From NCBI GenBank assembly GCA_028290665.1, contig JAQGJK010000019.1:1-64000 (forward strand): a DNA stretch of 64,000 nucleotides, read 5' to 3'. The notes beneath the pieces were generated by a model. It saw only the letters and a program-made list of their open reading frames with translations, had not been told where the DNA came from and did no database searches. Positions 59,672 through 64,000 of the stretch are shown in pieces (position 1 is the first letter of the stretch; the number at the start of each line of letters is the position of its first letter). The stretch comes from Devosia sp. GTDB lineage: Bacteria; Pseudomonadota; Alphaproteobacteria; Rhizobiales; Devosiaceae. Both the position numbers and the translations under genes were made by a program.

Positions 59672-60504
59672 CGGCGGTCGAGCCGACCGTCATCCTGTCA
59701 AAGCCAAAGCGGCCGCCCCGGCTGCGGCTCGAACTGCGGCCCTTTGTGCCGTTCGGCGTCGCGACCGCAGTGGTCACCGGCATCGTCATCCTCTGGCACG
59801 TGGCCAGCAGCAGCGGCTGGGTCTCGCCGGTGTTCCTGCCGACACCGGAGCGTGTCGTACAATCGTTCTTTGCCCTGATGGTCCGCGGCTATGTGGGCTC
59901 GACGCTGTTCGAGCATGCCGAGACCAGCCTCTGGCGCGTCCTTTCAGCGCTGTTCTTTGCCACCCTGTTCGCCGTTCCGGCCGGACTGATCGTCGCCACC
60001 AGCCCGGTCGGTCGGGGGATGCTCGATCCGGTCATCGAGTTCCTGCGGCCCCTGCCGCCGCTGGCCTATCTGCCGCTGGTGATTATCTGGTTCGGTATCG
60101 GCGAGCCGGCCAAAGTGCTGGTCATTGCGCTGTCGATGATTGCTCCCATTGCGATTTCGACGGCAACCGGGGTGCGTTCCGCCACCGACAGCCAGATCAA
60201 CGCCGCGCGGGCCTTCGGTGCGAGCCGGCTGCAGGTGCTGCGCCACGTGCTGCTGCCGACGGCATTGCCGTCAATCCTGACCGGCATCCGTATTGCGCTC
60301 GGTGCCGGTTGGACGACGCTGGTGGCTGCCGAACTCGTCGCCGCCGCCCGGGGCCTTGGCTACATGATGCAGTCGGCGGCGCAGTTCCTGGTCACCGACA
60401 TCGTCATCGTCGGCATCCTCGTCATCGCCGCACTATCCTTTGCCTTCGAAGCTATCCTCCGCATCATCGAGCGCGTGTTTGTGCCGTGGTCGGGCCACCG
60501 CTAA
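59668..60504 (+). CDS. tauC: Taurine-type ABC permease
   Basis: This 278-residue inner-membrane protein has about six hydrophobic segments and the EAA loop INAARAFGASRLQVLRHVLL. It overlaps tauB by 4 bases. It ends the tau-like operon, 209 bases before ssuA. Confidence 0.89.
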   Translation: MTAVEPTVILSKPKRPPRLRLELRPFVPFGVATAVVTGIVILWHVASSSGWVSPVFLPTPERVVQSFFALMVRGYVGSTLFEHAETSLWRVLSALFFATLFAVPAGLIVATSPVGRGMLDPVIEFLRPLPPLAYLPLVIIWFGIGEPAKVLVIALSMIAPIAISTATGVRSATDSQINAARAFGASRLQVLRHVLLPTALPSILTGIRIALGAGWTTLVAAELVAAARGLGYMMQSAAQFLVTDIVIVGILVIAALSFAFEAILRIIERVFVPWSGHR

Positions 60505-60630
60505 CCCGGCGCTTCAGCAAGCCACGGACGAGCACTACCCCTGCCGGTTAGCCGGCGGAGAATATTTTCTCGCGACGGCCGGCAACAACACTCCCATTCG
60601 CATTTTCCATGCAAATCGATAGTCTTATAT

Positions 60631-60650
60631 CTCGATAGAATTGGTAGAGT
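60631..60650 (+). promoter_or_regulatory. Shared AT-rich motif, site D
   Basis: CTCGATAGAATTGGTAGAGT lies about 65 bases before the ssuA-like gene. It matches site C at 16 of 20 positions and has an imperfect dyad (CTC…GAG). Confidence 0.55.
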
Positions 60651-60712
60651 ATCGTAAGGTTCGCCACTTCCGCCCGGGCGGGAAGCGACGCTGCGCCCGC
60701 CAATGAGAGACC

Positions 60713-61666
60713 ATGATGAACGCGATTTTCAAGAGACTGCTGGGCGCCGGCCTCGTGACGGCGTCGCTGCTGGCCGGGCATGCTGCGATGGCGCAGACCG
60801 CGCTCACCGACTACAAGATCGGTTTCCAGAAAACCGGCCTGCCGGTCGTGGCGCAGCGCCTCGGCACTATCGAGACAGCGCTGAAGGCACAGGGCATCGC
60901 TGTTACCTGGGTCGAATTCCAGGCCGGACCGCCGCTGGTCGAGGCACTAAACGTCGGCGCCATCGACGCCGGCTGGGTTGGCGACGCGCCGCCGATTTTC
61001 GGTCAGGCCGGCGGCGCCAACATTGTTTACGTCGCGGCGCTGCCCTCGAACGGCGCGGGTGAGGCAGTGTTCGTCAAGGACAGTTCGCCGATTGCCACCA
61101 TCGCCGATCTCAAGGGCAAGAAGGTCGGCGTCGGCAAAGGCACCAGCGCCAACAATCTGCTTATTGCCGCGCTGCAGCATGACGGGCTCGCCTATACCGA
61201 CATCGAGCCGGTTTATCTGAGCCCCGCCGATGCCGCCGCGGCGTTCGCCAGCGACTCGATCGATGCCTGGGTCGTTTGGGATCCGTTCTTTGCCATTGCC
61301 GAAACCCAGAACCCGACCCGCGTGCTGGTCCGGTCGAGCGACATCCTCGACGTCAACACCTACTTCCTCGCCAATGGCGATTTCGCCAAGGCGCATGGCG
61401 ACGTGCTGACGACGACCATCGCGGCGCTCGGCGAAGCGGCGGCGTGGGCCGATGCGCATCGCGATGAAGTCGCGGCGGCACTGCATGAAGTAACCGGGGT
61501 TCCGCTCGAAGCCCAGACCATCGCCGCCAATCGCGCCAAGTTCGGCGTCTGGCCGATCACCGACGCGATCGTTACGGGCCAGCAGGCGACTGCCGACCGC
61601 TTCTTCGACATCGGGCTGATCCCGGTGAAAGTCGTGATCAAGGACGCCGTCTGGACTGCCAACTGA
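60713..61666 (+). CDS. ssuA: Aliphatic sulfonate ABC substrate-binding protein
   Basis: The 317-residue protein has a signal peptide ([20 protein letters not shown]…AAMA) and the SsuA pattern: [40 protein letters not shown] and [23 protein letters not shown] is the pocket strand. The tandem ATG at 60713/60716 leaves the start uncertain by one codon. A hairpin follows it. Confidence 0.9.
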   Translation: MMNAIFKRLLGAGLVTASLLAGHAAMAQTALTDYKIGFQKTGLPVVAQRLGTIETALKAQGIAVTWVEFQAGPPLVEALNVGAIDAGWVGDAPPIFGQAGGANIVYVAALPSNGAGEAVFVKDSSPIATIADLKGKKVGVGKGTSANNLLIAALQHDGLAYTDIEPVYLSPADAAAAFASDSIDAWVVWDPFFAIAETQNPTRVLVRSSDILDVNTYFLANGDFAKAHGDVLTTTIAALGEAAAWADAHRDEVAAALHEVTGVPLEAQTIAANRAKFGVWPITDAIVTGQQATADRFFDIGLIPVKVVIKDAVWTAN

Positions 61667-61677
61667 TCCTTCCCCGC

Positions 61678-61697
61678 CCCGGGCCGCGTGTCCCGGG
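61678..61697 (+). terminator. Hairpin between ssuA and ssuD
   Basis: CCCGGG (61678-61683) pairs with CCCGGG (61692-61697) around eight bases, with GTTCTCATTT just after. It is a probable attenuator that keeps ssuA expression above that of ssuD. Confidence 0.5.
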
Positions 61698-61721
61698 CGT
61701 TCTCATTTCGTCGAGGCTTCC

Positions 61722-62870
61722 ATGAGCGAACCGATCAAATTCTTCTGGTTCATCCCGACCCATGGCGATGGCAGCTATCTCGGTTCCACGATCGGTGAAC
61801 GGCAGCCCGATTTCCGCTATTTCAAGGAGATCGCCCAAGCCGTTGACCGGCTGGGGTTCGAAGGCGTGCTGCTGCCAACCGGACAGAACTGCGAGGAAAG
61901 CTGGATCACCGCGACCGGCCTCGCCACAGTCACCGAACGCCTGAAGTTTCTGGTCGCGCTGAGGCCGGGCGTTACCCTGCCGAGCTTCGCCGCCCGCCAG
62001 ACCGCAGCGCTCGATCGGCTGAGCCATGGCCGCCTGCTGCTCAATGTAGTGGTCGGCGGCAACCCGGTGGAGCTCGCGGGGGATGGCGTGTTCCTGCCGC
62101 ATGACGAACGCTACTCGCAGGCTGCCGAATTCCTGACCATCTGGCGGCAATTGCTGTCGGGTGAAACCGTCGATTTCGCCGGCAAGCATTATCGGGTCGA
62201 AGGTGGTCGCCTCGATCATCCGCCGGTGCAGCGCCCCTATCCGCCGCTGTATCTCGGCGGCTCGTCTGAGGCCGGGATCGATCTCGCCGCCGACCAGTGC
62301 GACACGTTCCTGACCTGGGGCGAGCCACCGGCTGCGGTGGCGCAGAAGGTCGCGGCAGCCCGCCGGAGCGCTGAGGCCAAGGGTCGTCGGCTGAACTACG
62401 GCATTCGCCTGCATTTCATCGTGCGCGAAACCGAGGCGGAAGCCTGGGCCGCCGCCGATCGGCTGATCTCGAAAGTCTCCGATGCCCAGATCGAAGCGGC
62501 GCAGGCGCGCTTCACGCGGGAAATGGATTCGGTCGGCCAGCGCCGCATGGCGGAACTCCACACCGGCCGCCGCGACCAACTCGTCGTGTCCCCCAATTTG
62601 TGGGCGGGTGTCGGCCTCGTGCGCGGCGGTGCCGGGACCGCGCTGGTGGGTACGCCCGAACAGATCGCCGAGCGGCTCGCCGAATACCAGGAAGCCGGCA
62701 TCTCGATGGTCATCGGCTCGGGCTATCCGCATCTCGAAGAGGCGTATCGCGTCGCCGAGTTACTGTTCCCGGCACTCGGACTGCAGGCCTCAAACAAAAC
62801 CCTGTCGGAAAAGATCGCCAACGAATTCACCGTCGGCCATCACGGCCGCGCTCAACTGGCGGCCGAGTGA
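61722..62870 (+). CDS. ssuD: FMNH2-dependent alkanesulfonate monooxygenase
   Basis: A 382-residue luciferase-like enzyme of SsuD type. [16 protein letters not shown] opens the barrel, and TGQNCEESW carries a cysteine at about residue 57, in the place of Cys54 of E. coli Ssu[18 protein letters not shown] follows. It releases sulfite from C-S bonds in the cytoplasm using reduced FMN. The stop overlaps the ssuC start (TGATG). Confidence 0.92.
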   Translation: MSEPIKFFWFIPTHGDGSYLGSTIGERQPDFRYFKEIAQAVDRLGFEGVLLPTGQNCEESWITATGLATVTERLKFLVALRPGVTLPSFAARQTAALDRLSHGRLLLNVVVGGNPVELAGDGVFLPHDERYSQAAEFLTIWRQLLSGETVDFAGKHYRVEGGRLDHPPVQRPYPPLYLGGSSEAGIDLAADQCDTFLTWGEPPAAVAQKVAAARRSAEAKGRRLNYGIRLHFIVRETEAEAWAAADRLISKVSDAQIEAAQARFTREMDSVGQRRMAELHTGRRDQLVVSPNLWAGVGLVRGGAGTALVGTPEQIAERLAEYQEAGISMVIGSGYPHLEEAYRVAELLFPALGLQASNKTLSEKIANEFTVGHHGRAQLAAE

Positions 62871-63640
62871 TGCTGCGTCAACTCCGGGGCGCGGCGATCG
62901 GCTGGCTGCTGCCGCTCGCCATCATCTTTGTGTGGGAAGCGCTGTCGCGCTTCGGCGTCATTCGCGCCCATGTGCTGCCGGCGCCAAGCGCTGTCGCGAC
63001 GGCATTCTGGAAATTGCTGGTGTCGGGCGAACTCCTCGAAAACATCGGCGTCAGCACGGCGCGGGCGCTGGGTGGCCTCGTCATCGGCGGCGCCATTGGC
63101 TTTGCCTTGGGGCTGGCCAACGGGCTGTCGATCCGCAGCCGCGAATTGACCGATACGACGCTGCAGATGATCCGCAACGTGCCGCATCTGGCGCTGATCC
63201 CGCTGGTCATCCTGTGGTTCGGCATCGACGAGGAGGCCAAGCTGTTTCTCGTGGCGCTCGGGGTATTTTTCCCGATCTACGTCAACACCCTGCTCGGTAT
63301 CCAGACCGTCGATCCGCAATTGGTCGAGATGGCCAAAACTTATGGCATGTCGCGGCTGGAGCTATTCCGGCGCGTTATCCTGCCCGGCGCACTGCCATCG
63401 ATTTTCGTCGGCCTGCGCTATGCGCTGGGGATCATGTGGCTGACGCTGATCGTCGCCGAAACCATCGCGGCGCAATCGGGCATCGGCCACATGGCGATGG
63501 AGGCCCGCGAGTTCCTGATGCTCGACGTCGTAGTGCTGTCGATCCTGATCTACGCGCTGCTCGGCAAGCTCGCCGACAGCATTGCCCGGCTGTTCGAGCG
63601 CCTGAGCCTGCAGTGGCATCCGGCCTATCAGGGCCGGTGA
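62870..63640 (+). CDS. ssuC: Aliphatic sulfonate ABC permease
   Basis: The ATG at 62870 overlaps the ssuD stop. The 256-residue protein has six hydrophobic segments and the EAA loop [20 protein letters not shown]. The frame is open further upstream inside ssuD but is not family-like there. Confidence 0.9.
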   Translation: MLRQLRGAAIGWLLPLAIIFVWEALSRFGVIRAHVLPAPSAVATAFWKLLVSGELLENIGVSTARALGGLVIGGAIGFALGLANGLSIRSRELTDTTLQMIRNVPHLALIPLVILWFGIDEEAKLFLVALGVFFPIYVNTLLGIQTVDPQLVEMAKTYGMSRLELFRRVILPGALPSIFVGLRYALGIMWLTLIVAETIAAQSGIGHMAMEAREFLMLDVVVLSILIYALLGKLADSIARLFERLSLQWHPAYQGR

Positions 63641-63653
63641 CGGGAGATGCGGC

Positions 63654-64000
63654 ATGACTGAATTGACCTTCGGCCAGGGCTTTGCCCTCCGCGACGCCGC
63701 AGCGGTGCCGGTGCGGACGGCGCCGGGCCTCGGCTTCAGCTTTGTCGGCGTCGAAAAGCGCTTCGGCGACCAGCGCGTCCTCAACGGCATCGATCTGCAG
63801 GTGCCTGCCGGGCAGTTCATCGCCATCGTCGGCAAAAGCGGTTGCGGCAAGAGCACGCTGTTGCGCCTGCTGGCGGGGCTCGATCAGCCAACCAGCGGGA
63901 TTTTGCGGCATGACGATGTCGCCGCCGCGACCAGCACCCGCATGATGTTCCAGGAACCGCGACTGCTGCCTTGGGCCCGGGTCGCCGACAACGTCGCCGT
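63654..64000 (+). CDS. ssuB: Aliphatic sulfonate ABC ATP-binding protein (partial)
   Basis: ATG 63654 follows GGGAGA by six bases. An N-terminal tail of about 25 residues precedes the ATPase core. Walker A is [10 protein letters not shown], and the Q-loop [18 protein letters not shown] is near the window edge. The gene runs off at 64000, so the signature and Walker B lie outside. The order ssuADCB is complete as far as seen; ssuE is absent. Confidence 0.9.
   Translation, partial: MTELTFGQGFALRDAAAVPVRTAPGLGFSFVGVEKRFGDQRVLNGIDLQVPAGQFIAIVGKSGCGKSTLLRLLAGLDQPTSGILRHDDVAAATSTRMMFQEPRLLPWARVADNVA

Overview
The window is GC-rich alphaproteobacterial DNA, most like Hyphomicrobiales (rhizobia or Devosia relatives) judging by the gene families: AapJQM-type amino acid uptake, the Avi_7169/Avi_7170 and KPN_01854/KPN_01858 families, HyuA/HyuB and repeats of peptide-type ABC transporters. 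This is inferred from gene content; there is no rRNA or tRNA marker. The layout is that of an accessory, nutrient-scavenging region, with many transporters, catabolic enzymes and decayed IS6-like transposase pieces.

Positions 1-7 kb are a patchwork: a Crp/Fnr regulator with a nonsense second codon, a LysR remnant, a short-chain dehydrogenase, a membrane/DUF305 protein, and a lower-GC glycosyltransferase made of two tandem GT2 domains. IS6-like remnants flank the pieces. Positions 7-30 kb form a catabolic island bounded by IS6-like remnants on both sides. It holds RidA, three M81 (MlrC-like) metallopeptidase genes (one frameshifted), two D-threonine-aldolase/D-serine-dehydratase-like PLP enzymes, a class III aminotransferase, HyuA and HyuB, and an IclR regulator. 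A nine-gene minus-strand operon in the island encodes a peptide-type ABC transporter, an SDR, a NagA-like amidohydrolase and two small paralogous four-cysteine proteins of probable ATC-hydrolase type. Together these look like uptake and stepwise opening of an amide-, lactam- or thiazoline-like compound with a D-amino-acid part; the substrate is unknown.

Positions 30-36 kb are decayed DNA: transposase remnants, one small unknown gene, an RTX protein with three frameshifts and a frameshifted LysR gene. Positions 36.6-41.5 kb hold a redox operon (cupin, SDR, two aldo/keto reductases, an NmrA-like protein, then a truncated signal-peptide gene) and a separate SDR.

Positions 41.5-64 kb form a large sulfur-source cluster. 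It contains a solitary family-5 binding protein, an SfnB/DszC-like monooxygenase, a LysR regulator with a flavin reductase, an aap-type amino acid transporter without its ATPase, the KPN_01854-KPN_01858/Avi_7169-7170 operon, and tau-like and ssu-like operons; the last gene (ssuB) runs off the window. Four promoters here share a dyad-like AT-rich motif that may define a common regulon. Hairpins lie just after several binding-protein genes and probably set their expression above that of the permeases. All the clear frameshifts in the window have the same sign (loss of one base), which raises the question of base-calling error against real decay.
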